From CAZFHA01 sp964518595 (lineage in GTDB: Bacteria; Bacillota; Clostridia; Saccharofermentanales; Saccharofermentanaceae): a stretch of DNA of 64,000 nt. Where the stretch lies: contig CAZFHA010000012.1 of NCBI GenBank assembly GCA_964518595.1, positions 1-64,000 on the forward strand. Reading direction: 5' to 3'. Positions 56,201 through 59,484 of this stretch are shown here, one piece after another. Below the pieces are notes generated by a model that saw only the letters and a list, made by a program, of their open reading frames with translations, was not told the origin of the DNA and did no database searches. The translations under genes were made by a program, and so were the position numbers. Each line of letters starts with the position of its first letter. Position 1 is the stretch's first letter.

Positions 56201-56587
56201 ATGGTGGTAGATGCCAGCTCCTCAAGAGGACAAGTTGTATACAGACAACTCTATAACGTAGAGAATCAGGTAGTTTATGGCAGACCTTATGCAACACCTG
56301 AGTTCTTAGCCCAGAATCCTGGTGCTCCTACGAATGTACCTACAACAGCTCCTACCGAGCCAACTGTAACTTCAGAGACAACTGGCGTTACTCCGGTACC
56401 GACTGCTACTACTACCACGCAGCCTACTCAGACTGCGCCAAGCACAACTACAGGTCAGACAACGGTTCCGACCACGGAAACCAGCCAATCATCTACAACT
56501 ACTTCGGAGAGCAAGGCGGTAGAACCCAGTTCTGCCCCTCCTGCTCCCGCTGGGGAAGTTACTGAGGTAGTGCCTGGTGGCGGTTAA
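38252..56587 (+). CDS. Giant modular pilin: prepilin signal, GLUG repeat arrays, NlpC/P60 peptidase
   Basis: One uninterrupted 6111-codon frame. The N-terminus is a class III prepilin signal (KANGKRG, cleavage after G17, then FTLIEVIVSLAV with Glu at +5). Residues 46 to about 510 are a large unassigned head. Four GLUG-type repeat blocks follow (about 511-2650, 3170-3725, 4074-4437, 4797-5570), with unique regions at 2657-3170, 3726-4073, 4450-4796 and 5574-5880. Residues 5884-6023 are an NlpC/P60-like fold with Cys5916 (YLDCSYLALMAYRQIGI) and His5975 (ITHVGIYAGNG); the third position is Asp5987 (VVDAS). A Thr/Pro tail ends the protein, with no LPXTG or membrane helix. It lies downstream of pilA and a complete assembly machine including PilD. 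The modular pilins of Streptococcus sanguinis, with grafted adhesive domains, are the nearest known principle. Adhesion or wall cleavage is inferred. Confidence 0.9.
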   Translation: MNSLYPKRVKKANGKRGFTLIEVIVSLAVLAVIITLIMVAVGRFAIMAYLTRSNDTAEEVYMSLQSALTDLKTQGRFDEVFSEDKRGANGDDPQAGEMFFNIPEMAIDGAVFGDGSVVPGVTDAQGESIPDDERQALIDSGNLVYMRLDLDDTNPNSDSALFRDLVYPFIADKSILNYSLIAEINLNNKTVRSVFYTEKVGHLTYALDSETSGALLNQNNVLLRDRSQLDQKLQGYYGSLSIGDREEIDQLNDANVIVYNDDILALEWDAVMAMHSGSMTEAEKQKLLKNTVYDISIVNANNISKVYYKIKNVSAFTGASDASVAADSTKIFASGTSGSPKLPMPIYDIFNYDQVSNIQNKDLKVPFETEELQPNGSVRTINDFKHRFSYYQPGDIGGEEQPGKYRLVLDSLTTPGDDDLSIKKSYPALPWNEDFKVIVEARNRGEGLTGSINMAPGQHNAYTKNKVITASMTEPYSSSGVRGVNIFREVFNYLFGKTAPTAQNVWYEVAYNRHLNNLHYIVGDTDATKKGSQQNFLLTGNMDWSILRLGFLPGESLTDPADDMHQLTVSNVSGNDLRVRDTDKLRVFAPLSVGADDTGSIGFSGMLQSDILRDADGEIIYKTDAGGNPVLDIEGYKLPLFNSYSISNLKIATLDSSRNPVATDNVGLFEQVSTLGEIKNVTLRGAAVSGIENVGALAGKFFGKAENVTVLANTQDNYHKKVIYNSSGEASEAVITGTVIKPYDYPAGNLFEGNTVKASGKNSGGAFGLLAGGDVSIAPKTPGTIVNASNGTIFISGYSTRAANEKTNGLTVKGQENVGGIVGLAAPKSSITQVANAGGVIAQESAAGGVVGYLGSDSKLSGLDVNALSSKEQYVVRKERVSVGGVTQEIEYKNEFTNYGYVVANKQAGGVVGFAEKVELSNLANCGPVEAKTELAGGILALSSSDTTVTNAINKADVAVTAKTGNDYTGSYAGGIIGLLQKGTKLVGVQNIKHELTNSRIPDTPVGISSGYFAGGIAGVAKDSSSILPLKFTTTIGAVNSGSWVTIENSSAVTARGKDSLTPNGGAFAGGIAGALTDEASINALPEGSERVITKNQGIVLAENGSFAGGIAGLIDSEKVRVYDSFNTGNITASANYAGGLVGNINKNFSGGTEYILNISDSILNGYVVPDNTGADVHFLNEGQVKADNYAGGIVGSTVTSIQNAFNKGSVSARQQYAGGVAGAAVYGSGREIVIGYDNPVASKIIARSSSTVLKQIYANQGVILAGSDNAGGIVGLAQGQNSQPVKIIDAFNATAGTVTANNNAGGLVGAGIFAQISNEEDISGAAIAKVLGNNQAVVTANVDNAGGIIGIGEQVEITDGLNKGAITAQRDNAGGVAGCFLQGTVFSRESTGSKLINSSMKNNTGTILAKQDNAGGVVGVADNSKITDTFNSGTTTTNRDNAGGLVGQALNSTSILHTENVGLQIITTKTASNTATITSTRHNSGGSVGLASESKMENLFNKGTIKSGQDNGGGIVGSLLDQSELNYTSTIAEAMVDGDYYSNSATVTTGTSGGVIGDNAGGVVGVSSESTITDAFNRGAVKAGRSNAGGIVGYMMELSFVSNRPATAQKFLSMGRLSNSANVTATSFNAGGVVGKMIGSKSSLNDVYSGDGSKKTASTAVQIKSQYNAGGVVGRIIDGQVSYNASIDAALNNQVYTNNASVSVTGSNAGGIIGNAADRDWDDNYSISPTMVTGSGLRKNNFNVSGVSNIGTVYTAANNAGGIFGVAGYGMYVNDPAKVALMIEKGMTTNAGTITASNRNAGGIFGYVVEKFERADVKAAANSRLDQGEWGDVLDVFNSGVIKAVYNAGGIAGRAIKLDLRYTASTLKDAVKAEDKANFIFSNSNSVQATGDNSGGIIGEAVNCILQDVFNSGNPLGLDEAMNRDSQIRISATNDNAGGIVGKANGLSLFYSDYIKERILTDREFVYSNISNVQARNNAGGIVGASVNGLQLVDVYNRGRVRANTGNAGGIVGSITENGNTTITDIDNLLSGIELADNKPVERFSNGGIDDIRFNKSVSYITYTTITSDPSWTTNRYTNAPKPATILGNFESNVETGSSDNAGGIVGYLLASYPYSTRLENVFNAGAFKDDGTPIAGVRAYRNNAGGLVGYSRYGNVSYSLPINPGPSNLDTGNKGDHSTFAQAFNDPAVRNDPYAVSVDGLLGSSQLVALHMLPNTAKVKASRVAEGSLPGNLANVDFSSGAQTNLSVYDRNAGSAIGYMFSGSINRAYSLQGEVYAAENVGGVVGWAGQAAVIKQVSRLDGQDIKAGTTLTANGSAVLQRGSRYVGGIVGFADSAQIMDVRNFSNVSGRNSVGGIVGFARYGASIILAQNSGKVTGYRLEADEVIAKTGESRTAVLNRIDRSKEDGSFVGGIVGRSDQSALLIMTKNDPLIIDEFSSLASEEVLGGSKFVRGGNSENLISGKEYVGGISGFQATISYSINTGKVSALRYAGGVSGSGYRITNSFNTGNVNANNGNLFLNANGDVIFTQATHVGGISGELKGANGTTGTYIQNAFNSSEIVRGASYVGGITGYAVAPIDTVYNSAVVSGKQVSEETAGEAAEIGNKIGGLVGVMAQDAANQIKITNSYNSGQIVATGDMGNLIGFLESSTDELYRTKRVKNAYYLSDDAVRYWDSASSQTNTKINYGLQVLPLNPGFDMGTFVNSTQAIKRDGSIFDAGSDESTKLFDSDLGLRNYTSMIFAYDQVVSTASGSANSATGVANLKNPLNLALIGAAPTNTSTSGTSLSPSGARFKYPFTQSELTIGRDYEFPQLDFSGSGTADQQGMGRVFMQHDPLPGNNQSFSSLDNVSVRNYYNYWPTKMIDYMQVAVKYDNGGSNDNSRYTNGQFVSANDNSPEVRFEANKMPRSAKTNEKIIFEASFTKQVDADGNLILPKFINENVYDGHSRGYYDYKNEFFHVEPLPKAPLKTYTFMNAEEVTEEQEPAQFELVTIGGKDYYFYISGSDKNNALTGDAVFQEIADSITVTETATKITVTMSLPSEEMDSYLAANSGYFTFEGEKVYDADQNVTKEVISTRDRVSRMFSMHFSNDGIISSVANGVELGNTPAIENNSILDEIPNLDFDDLDQTQYATNTAALSSTRLKLASGQVATNPNAIYEEAVRNKLKIANERHLYNLNKNSSMGVAVTGTSYLPYITKESELINNIYLSTDSGYNGFVIGASNGRYYRMPGSLDGNKFTIGNLKVDRVKYPAGTGRAGGFGSDKDMKETHYGFVYELSGGVVKNLFIGSDSKIIAEDVGGLSYMVSNGRTSTDDTNVNNSFFENIGPQLPAERGVAASVYNTTVLAKIQGKNVGGFSLKTVRRFNDSADVSNTAMRAAATFTNSNFGGTINAISGDSFFSSGNAMAASSVKAAGILGFVSGLAHADDIVSSGTTGYFSTSVEINGCSVTKDGYVYAAQIASGILGEAQYASVASRAQNAVIRRSVNNGLIVSSQQANGITQGFEAINPASDSFLEAACVVKSNVNVLYSYNNGVVQTPETTGLASGIGNVLREASYSANNGTVIGGIASGITNYGDRHAVINQNANNGYVQGNQVAGGIVAVAARYNGKAEPIQNIQVRISDSYNTGIVVVKTNNDKAKAIENSYAGGILGYASSPDTIDWKTLNLNSILPTDNRRTIVQSSYNVGRVYYLENGQLSTNNRNVGGIVGGGLNRLVDIKNVYNLSDSEAVAGTVKMAKVANINFANYAAAATNLGLNTIVPPSPADGIGYNYRLTAVGDVPYGTNVTNLSYVDMMRMDNFIGFGNSWVIDRTVDANGHSYPFPQFVARETSPAYVGDTNIGNVPDFQYNVDFNQRTHGVKIDVPAGTINIENITKKKAIPVQIQYSQSAGTATNAFGQSVQTIVDSHYSIRIPNYNSNKDYDIYVLDGDANATNYASTLIRKYEIIRGEVRSGGKLHSQVSTSEETLGYFDPNNVSFSGNTLTIKDKESAGWYMPINGYYTVVAMERKEKGVETFPVAPGFWDTIQGWLFGSLPSYATLAGIDKSSLPGLVSERFEVHFGGAESDGSNIRPATGTYDYGTVNKPFTVTDQYGVIGLTTSGIAKGATNGRYYKQTSDIVISDRFYSIFEFNGFYSGSKTTTVKYPNSQPVDQGNYTIHYNMAKQDFGFASYLRTFDPSGTFRATIKDVNFNVKSENDYAMKTGKYLEAANYVVNLGVVSDYTDSAVIDGVTLDGLVEVKGFDPLATRPGYINNAYVFGGVTAFARESEINNTKNNATVGAKASAASYNLPIGNGNATIPYETHSTVNLEVAGIIGLTDNSKLNRVINNGQVISSLSKKAAGIINTMTNNTQATQLSNGGWVKTQSGTAAGLVADMVNGSIKQSYNSGRVSGLAIQGVGSGSAAGLVANLNGGTADQVYNSGIISGRNQGAFTLSSSAKGRIARGFYLKDRGLLWTSSYSLPDYPSMILTDESALSLYSGFSYTPLEIWPFADDTATTYVVTPANPLTGTPAVINDPYALAYKDLSDQSIMSGKGFSFGANNWYMDTVSENPTIPVSGSKLLRDYALDPYRLPQFDQYRHLDRQHENFPIFLGEEHEYGKVPYKGDTNRAQYVPYVTGTDTNETFKDTIMVDLDNVKTTSRYQLLIYKGNADLSRDASNRLIVNPELTIYIERKYVDVRNLSSTDLAIINDPANLQYSKIISDTSGVYYYEIIASDAEGKVRPAIFENKDMFENNTVNVILNNDVLDQLTEPTDSVAPYYSITVLEFQPPEREEETDPNNFYSKFSPHFADAVVGQNDPWDFGTSEKPYQISTQRNLNNLSQGGNSPTPGIESHYLSAHFLQTQDVLLTKQKATVIPNGLAVHTDMWNRGIGTDTIPFSGSYDGASLAVADKRDYVNSSSPLNYSIFNRVGDTGRVSNMNTAIGYQLYSKAPSWLVAENAGVVENVNFASTDATNRTISIDSSVKYFGLAVGRTVQLSTAVPIVKSVNVANSLALQSYMSDANYALGSVVGRTEGNISLIGLSAKSSVTVSDNSSSVKAPAVGGVVGLAIENTFGNQVNLENLQHEGTIKNFLTSGGYPGSVGGILGKAKNANLDISGLRTSGSLQVSSSTNNRNGEVGGLIGFVDNQPDGGNVLLMRGQWEDDGSGRNSTVAANQSISIPKAQSVYAVGGLIGKLTNTTTTLQNVEKKNDISINYAPAASSIGGVVGEVQSSPITLTDSAFNGSIIRDTTSLSADSMRGGAYGGILGRVGNSMVQMLNVNSGRYDSATEASLTRIEVLNSANQDTIVGGMIGYAYASSGQPAPTIELLDSNNNQELTLKNGSASSKLGGIVGALDNYNINLNRVANQGDLISLNTLGSLSGSYVGGLVAYTKQSGFDAKDTDNNGAIRVDSTRGSTVYAGGFLGRADSSRITLTDTDPSKESNVVNNGGLLLNATNPEASNFFAAGAVGYAQNSAINSTGFRNNGYITAQSTSADSSVRLSGALAFAEGDALANEPSVKLMESLNTGSLTDSRTLAEGVSTSGISVAAGTLGELYNSKTGAQVEYNHNVGTLYAKHVAGILYGISYPSSETEENVAGYLAESSNKFNVNAGDLQAFEKFADASNITPMWQLPAANDGTNDLDGKEAAADLSAIVVYYNAGLEERILPEYDPIDPPIESLDSVLLRLPEMQDLGMFKAETGWDGTQIDSATADVDTPWMIGTGNDGTEPIDPQEYTLARLRDNAFTDNGLGGYSSGAPRVLSVASQAVDVAGIGPMDAYLITWQYDGEVNLALDKFTIYLEKDGKILMQLRPSELLLTAQAENQYTFLLRPEYIAALTNGLEPDASLTADVSVGITRGTGARNVRGLPGGGILLEATEGVPEVSVAMPDGQARALWAPIDYHTLPFNAVGNVVVDYAMTRLGDPYSIVLAGTGRYLDCSYLALMAYRQIGIELPRVASAQAKYVVDRGLTVSRDDLQPGDLVFWSLKQNGEFMNITHVGIYAGNGMVVDASSSRGQVVYRQLYNVENQVVYGRPYATPEFLAQNPGAPTNVPTTAPTEPTVTSETTGVTPVPTATTTTQPTQTAPSTTTGQTTVPTTETSQSSTTTSESKAVEPSSAPPAPAGEVTEVVPGGG
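39784..46200 (+). repeat. GLUG repeat block 1 with cap
   Basis: Opens with a cap segment (RHLNNLHY ... LLTGNMDW ... ISNLKI), then about 45 GLUG-like cores of the form NAGGIVG, spaced roughly 25-60 residues and separated by loops such as ITDAFNRGAVKA. The DNA shows recurrent near-identical stretches (aatgctggtggtatt and variants). A right-handed beta-helix is the expected fold for such repeats. Confidence 0.85.
47761..49420 (+). repeat. GLUG repeat block 2 with cap
   Basis: Cap: ERHLYNLNKN ... YYRMPGSLDGNKFTIGNLKV. About ten diverged cores follow (VGGLSYMV, AAGILGFV, ASGILGEA, AGGIVAVA, AGGILGYA, VGGIVGGG). It is separated from block 1 by a roughly 1.5-kb non-repetitive region. Confidence 0.75.
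50473..51560 (+). repeat. GLUG repeat block 3 with cap
   Basis: Cap: YDYGTVNKPFTVTDQYG ... GRYYKQTSDIVI ... FNGFYSG, the usual start of GLUG beta-helices. The few diverged cores include VAGIIGLT, AAGIINTM, AAGLVADM and AAGLVANL. It follows a beta-sandwich-like region at about 49780-50450. Confidence 0.65.
52640..54960 (+). repeat. GLUG repeat block 4 with cap
   Basis: Cap: FGTSEKPYQISTQRNLNNLSQ ... FLQTQDVLL ... FSGSYDGASL. About a dozen cores follow (VGGVVGLA, VGGILGKA, VGGLIGFV, IGGVVGEV, YGGILGRV, VGGMIGYA, LGGIVGAL, AGGFLGRA). It is the last array before the peptidase region. Confidence 0.75.
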
Positions 56588-56647
56588 AACTATGGCCTCT
56601 GGTCGATAGCGGACAGATTTCCTAGCGTTAATCCGTGAACAAACTAA

Positions 56648-56695
56648 AAAGTCCTCCCTAGTGAAGGTTCAGCCTTCGTCTAGGGGGGACTTTTC
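56648..56695 (+). terminator. Terminator of the giant gene
   Basis: A long, nearly complete stem (left arm from 56649 AAGTCCTCCCTAG, inner GAAGG/CCTTC, right arm CTAGGGGGGACTT to about 56692) closes in a TTTT run. It lies about 60 nt after the stop codon. Confidence 0.88.
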
Positions 56696-56727
56696 TCCTG
56701 TTGTGGGCTACTTGGGAGCAAATATAT

Positions 56728-56760
56728 AAGGCCGCTTCGCATTTTCAGCGAGGCGGCCTT
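56728..56760 (-). terminator. Terminator of the leftward coiled-coil gene
   Basis: A 13-bp stem with one G-U pair (56728-56740 with 56748-56760, loop of 7). Read leftward it is followed by ATATATTT; rightward it is followed by a C run, so it serves the minus strand. Confidence 0.75.
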
Positions 56761-56791
56761 CCCCCAAAATCTCCTTGGTAAATGGCTTAGA

Positions 56792-57661
56792 TTAATTTGC
56801 GTCCGTAGACTCTGTATTCATTAGTTCGGTTATATTTTGACATAGTGCGAAGTAATTATCAGCATTCTCCTGCATAACAGAAATAAAGTGTTGATATTCG
56901 TTTTGGAGGGACTCCATAATAAGCTTAACTTTCTCTTCTTTAGCTTTGTCATAGACACTATCAGCTAAGCGTTGAATTTCAGCTCGATAATTATCTGCAT
57001 CTTCCTTAGCTACTTTGATCAAAAAATCATTTTGTTCAAGCATCGCCTGACACTCTTTTTCGACTTTAAGTTTCTGGTAACGTGCTTCTTGTTTAGCCTC
57101 GGCAATAATTTTGTCTGCTTCCATAGAAGCAGCTAGAAGTGCTTTCTTAGCCTGTTGGCGATCGTGTTCCGCATCTTCTTCGGCTAGACTCTTGATTCTT
57201 TCGATATACTCTTCAGCATTTCGTTGTGCTTGAGAGAAAACGTGAGAAATCTGCTTGCCTTCTTGTGCCTTTAAATATTCAATATTTGTTTTTAGGTTGT
57301 CTATTTCCTGATTATGTTGTGATATTTCCTCTGTTAAACGAAGATGCTCTGAACGCAAGGTAGACAGATTAGAAACTTCTTGTTCTAATGTCTGCTTCTG
57401 TTGGGAAAGATCTTGTATTTGTTCATCTAATTGACGTATGGTTTGCTCTTTATCCTTTTGGAACTTTTCGATTCGATTCTGCAACTGTTTAAATTGTTCT
57501 TCCTTCCACTCAAGGGAATCTTCTGCCCGTCTTGGTTTATTATCAAAGAGGGTCTTAAGGGCTGGTTCTGGCTTATAGGTCTCTAGTGTATGACCAGTCA
57601 CTTCATGTACAGCTTCATCAGTAGAAGAAAAATCAATTTCCATAATGTTAGGATCTTGCAT
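56792..57661 (-). CDS. Long coiled-coil protein (DivIVA/SepIVA-like shape), unknown function
   Basis: A 289-residue soluble protein. Residues about 45-145 and 150-265 are heptad-rich coiled coil with many Glu, Gln and Lys; the first about 40 residues are acidic. No catalytic motif, membrane helix or signal. The AQRNAEEYIERIKSLAEEDAEHDRQQAKKAL and ADKIIAEAKQEA segments recall the C-terminal coils of DivIVA-type polar scaffolds, but the DivIVA N-terminal lipid-binding motif is not seen. AAGGAG lies 8 nt before the ATG. It follows the second LytTR gene on the same strand and converges on the giant pilin gene, so a role in pilus placement is possible but unproven. Confidence 0.65.
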   Translation of the reverse strand: MQDPNIMEIDFSSTDEAVHEVTGHTLETYKPEPALKTLFDNKPRRAEDSLEWKEEQFKQLQNRIEKFQKDKEQTIRQLDEQIQDLSQQKQTLEQEVSNLSTLRSEHLRLTEEISQHNQEIDNLKTNIEYLKAQEGKQISHVFSQAQRNAEEYIERIKSLAEEDAEHDRQQAKKALLAASMEADKIIAEAKQEARYQKLKVEKECQAMLEQNDFLIKVAKEDADNYRAEIQRLADSVYDKAKEEKVKLIMESLQNEYQHFISVMQENADNYFALCQNITELMNTESTDAN

Positions 57662-57730
57662 ATAAGAGTCTCCTTTATATCTGTTGCTGAATTTGTGTAC
57701 AGTACTTTATTCGTGCACGCAAATACTAGA

Positions 57731-57739
57731 ATGATACCA
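57731..57739 (-). promoter_or_regulatory. Extended -10 promoter for the coiled-coil gene
   Basis: On the minus strand TGG-TATCAT (-10 at 57731-57736), about 70 nt before the start codon, with no clear -35. A short CCAC/GTGG hairpin overlaps it. It implies the coiled-coil gene can be expressed apart from the LytTR gene. Confidence 0.4.
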
Positions 57740-57805
57740 CAAGAGAGTGGCAAATGTTCTTGAAGGTACTAAAAGGTTAATTAGATGTAATCAAATTCTG
57801 TAGAT

Positions 57806-58492
57806 TTATAATTGACTGAGAAGCGCTGCCATGTCTACTGAGGTTCCTAAAGGCAGAACTTCCTCTGTGACTAAATAAACACTATTGCGCTCTATTTTTT
57901 CTATAAAGCGAATGTTTACAAGATAGGAGCGCTGGGTTCTGACGAAACCCTTGCTCTCCAAAATGCTTTCTAAACGGTTCATAGTAGTATAAAACTCAGC
58001 TGTCTTACCGTTGTAATGTACAACGGCAATTCGCCCCTTGATTTCAAAGTAGGCAATGTCCAGTAGTGGTATGTTTTGAAAAACCGAATTGTTCTTAAAG
58101 GAAAAGAGTTTAAAGTTCTTTTCTTCTGATTGGGAACAAATGTGCAAAAATAAATTTTGCAACTTCGGCGGGCTGATTTGCTTTCTCTGAATGGCGCAAA
58201 AAGGTGTTATTTCTGAGAAGGGCGATATGAATTCTTCATCGGAAAGTACAATAATTACTTCAGCCTTTGAACCAGCCTGACGCAGCTCTGTTATGATCTC
58301 AACGCCTTGACGGTGATCAATCAATAGCAAATCCACATAAGGAAGAGGGTTCGCAGATAGCATCGCCTGAGCGTTAGAATAAGTATAGGTCTTGAGTAGT
58401 ATATTATTGAGCTTAGCGATTTTTTGAAGTGCTATCTGATATTTTTGAAGTTCGGTCATATCGTCACTACATATAAACATGTTGTGCACCAT
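57806..58492 (-). CDS. LytTR-type transcription regulator, right end of pilus island
   Basis: A 228-residue paralogue of the regulator at 23405. It has a receiver-like N-terminus with an acidic pair (ICSDDMTE) and a possible phospho-acceptor in LLLIDHRQG, and a C-terminal LytTR domain (IAYFEIKGRIAVVHYNG; TTMNRLESIL; FVRTQRSYLVNIRFIEKIE; LPLGTSVD). The LytTR halves of the two share a clear pattern. The start is ATG 58492 with GGAGG 5 nt upstream; an upstream TTG at 58504 overlaps that site and is rejected. No sensor kinase is adjacent. Confidence 0.85.
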   Translation of the reverse strand: MVHNMFICSDDMTELQKYQIALQKIAKLNNILLKTYTYSNAQAMLSANPLPYVDLLLIDHRQGVEIITELRQAGSKAEVIIVLSDEEFISPFSEITPFCAIQRKQISPPKLQNLFLHICSQSEEKNFKLFSFKNNSVFQNIPLLDIAYFEIKGRIAVVHYNGKTAEFYTTMNRLESILESKGFVRTQRSYLVNIRFIEKIERNSVYLVTEEVLPLGTSVDMAALLSQL

Positions 58493-58592
58493 ACAAACCT
58501 CCAAAATGCTTTCTTTCGTTTATTAACTGATTGGGAATTTTAAAATAATTAAGTAGCGAACAATTACACTATATTCACGGAGAGTATAGCAG

Positions 58593-58727
58593 ATGATAGG
58601 GAGAATATCAAATTACATTGCTTCGGTCAAGGGTTATTTGCGTGATTTAACCCAAGCGGAGTTCTTTTTGTTAGGCTTTATAATCTTTATATCGGCAACA
58701 TGTTTGTTTTTGATGCTAATAGGATAA
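58593..58727 (+). CDS. Candidate 44-residue single-pass membrane protein
   Basis: A short frame starting MIGRISNYIASVKGYLRDL with a hydrophobic helix at about residues 24-43 (EFFLLGFIIFISATCLFLML) and ending at TAA 58725. GGAGAG (58579-58584) is 8 nt before the ATG. Positively charged residues precede the helix, so the N-terminus should be inside. It lies divergent from the LytTR gene and about 320 nt upstream of mraZ. No family recognised; conservation is the test. Confidence 0.5.
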   Translation: MIGRISNYIASVKGYLRDLTQAEFFLLGFIIFISATCLFLMLIG

Positions 58728-58937
58728 TTTTTGTGTTTTTTTAGTAAGTCCTTCGCATCTGATTCTTATTAGCCATAGGCTTATCTCCACAAACGCAAGA
58801 TTCGATCATAAAGGTGATTCTCTTCTAGCCAAAGATTTTATATTCAGAAGTTTTGTGCCCTTAGTGGGTATAAAAGCTCTGCTTTTTCTTGTTTTTGAGT
58901 CGGTTTGGCCTAATTTGTGGCAAAAAGTCTTTTGCCC
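58728..58937. other. Non-coding gap before the mraZ promoter
   Basis: AT-rich sequence with no credible open frame. A tiny hairpin AAAAGC-TCT-GCTTTT then T (58872-58887) might stop transcripts of the short upstream gene. A TATAAA at about 58870 has no suitable -35. Confidence 0.35.
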
Positions 58938-58966
58938 TTGAATTTGTTAAGGGCTATGTGTAAAAT
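58938..58966 (+). promoter_or_regulatory. Promoter of the mraZ division/wall cluster
   Basis: TTGAAT (58938-58943), 17-nt spacer, TAAAAT (58961-58966). The transcript would start just before or within the direct repeats at 58975. Confidence 0.6.
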
Positions 58967-58974
58967 ACCATTAA

Positions 58975-59035
58975 GTGGAGAAAAGTGGAGTAATTCTGCT
59001 TAATGTGGGGAAAAGTGGTGGATAAGTCTGTGGAA
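58975..59035 (+). promoter_or_regulatory. mraZ: Direct-repeat array, likely MraZ operator
   Basis: GTGGAG at 58975 and 58985, GTGGGG at 59005, GTGGTG at 59015 and GTGGAA at 59030. Pairs are spaced exactly 10 bp, one helix turn, as for known MraZ boxes (TGGGN repeats in E. coli, AAAGTG-type in mycoplasmas). The array lies between the promoter and the mraZ ribosome site, fitting autorepression. Confidence 0.75.
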
Positions 59036-59049
59036 AAGGGGGATAACTA

Positions 59050-59484
59050 ATGGCTCGGTATACGAATAAAATCGACTCTAAAGGAAGAGTCTTTATTCCA
59101 GCCAAGCTCCGAGAGAGCCTAGGAAAGTCCCTTGTGGTGACTCTTAGCCTTGATTCGGGTTATCTATCCGTTTATACCCAGGAACGTTTCCAGCACATTA
59201 AAAAGCAATTCTCTGAACTGAATAGCATGGATCCCCAGGTGAGGAAGGTAACGCGTTTACTCATAGGTGAGGCATTGGTTTGTGATACTGATAGTCAAGG
59301 TCGGGTTTCCATTTCTTCCGAGTTGTGGGAACACATTCACGCTAGCCCCCAAGAAGAAATTTGCATTATTGATCTGGGAGATAAGTTAGATATTTGCTCA
59401 AAGAAGTTTTATGAGCAGGAGAAGGAAGCGGTCGGAGCCGTCTTGGATCTTGACCTGACAGGATACAATGTCACAGGACTTTAA
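59050..59484 (+). CDS. mraZ: Transcriptional regulator MraZ
   Basis: AbrB-like DNA-binding protein that forms ring oligomers and represses the dcw cluster. The 144 residues contain two SpoVT/AbrB-type halves (KIDSKGRVFIPAKLRESLG; DTDSQGRVSISSELWEHI). AGGGGG precedes the ATG. The usual first gene of the cluster; overlaps rsmH by 17 nt. Confidence 0.95.
   Translation: MARYTNKIDSKGRVFIPAKLRESLGKSLVVTLSLDSGYLSVYTQERFQHIKKQFSELNSMDPQVRKVTRLLIGEALVCDTDSQGRVSISSELWEHIHASPQEEICIIDLGDKLDICSKKFYEQEKEAVGAVLDLDLTGYNVTGL

Noticed and set aside
56330..56587. Possible sortase anchor at the end of the giant protein
   Set aside because: The tail is Thr/Pro-rich and ends in a Gly run, with no LPXTG-like motif, hydrophobic segment or basic end.
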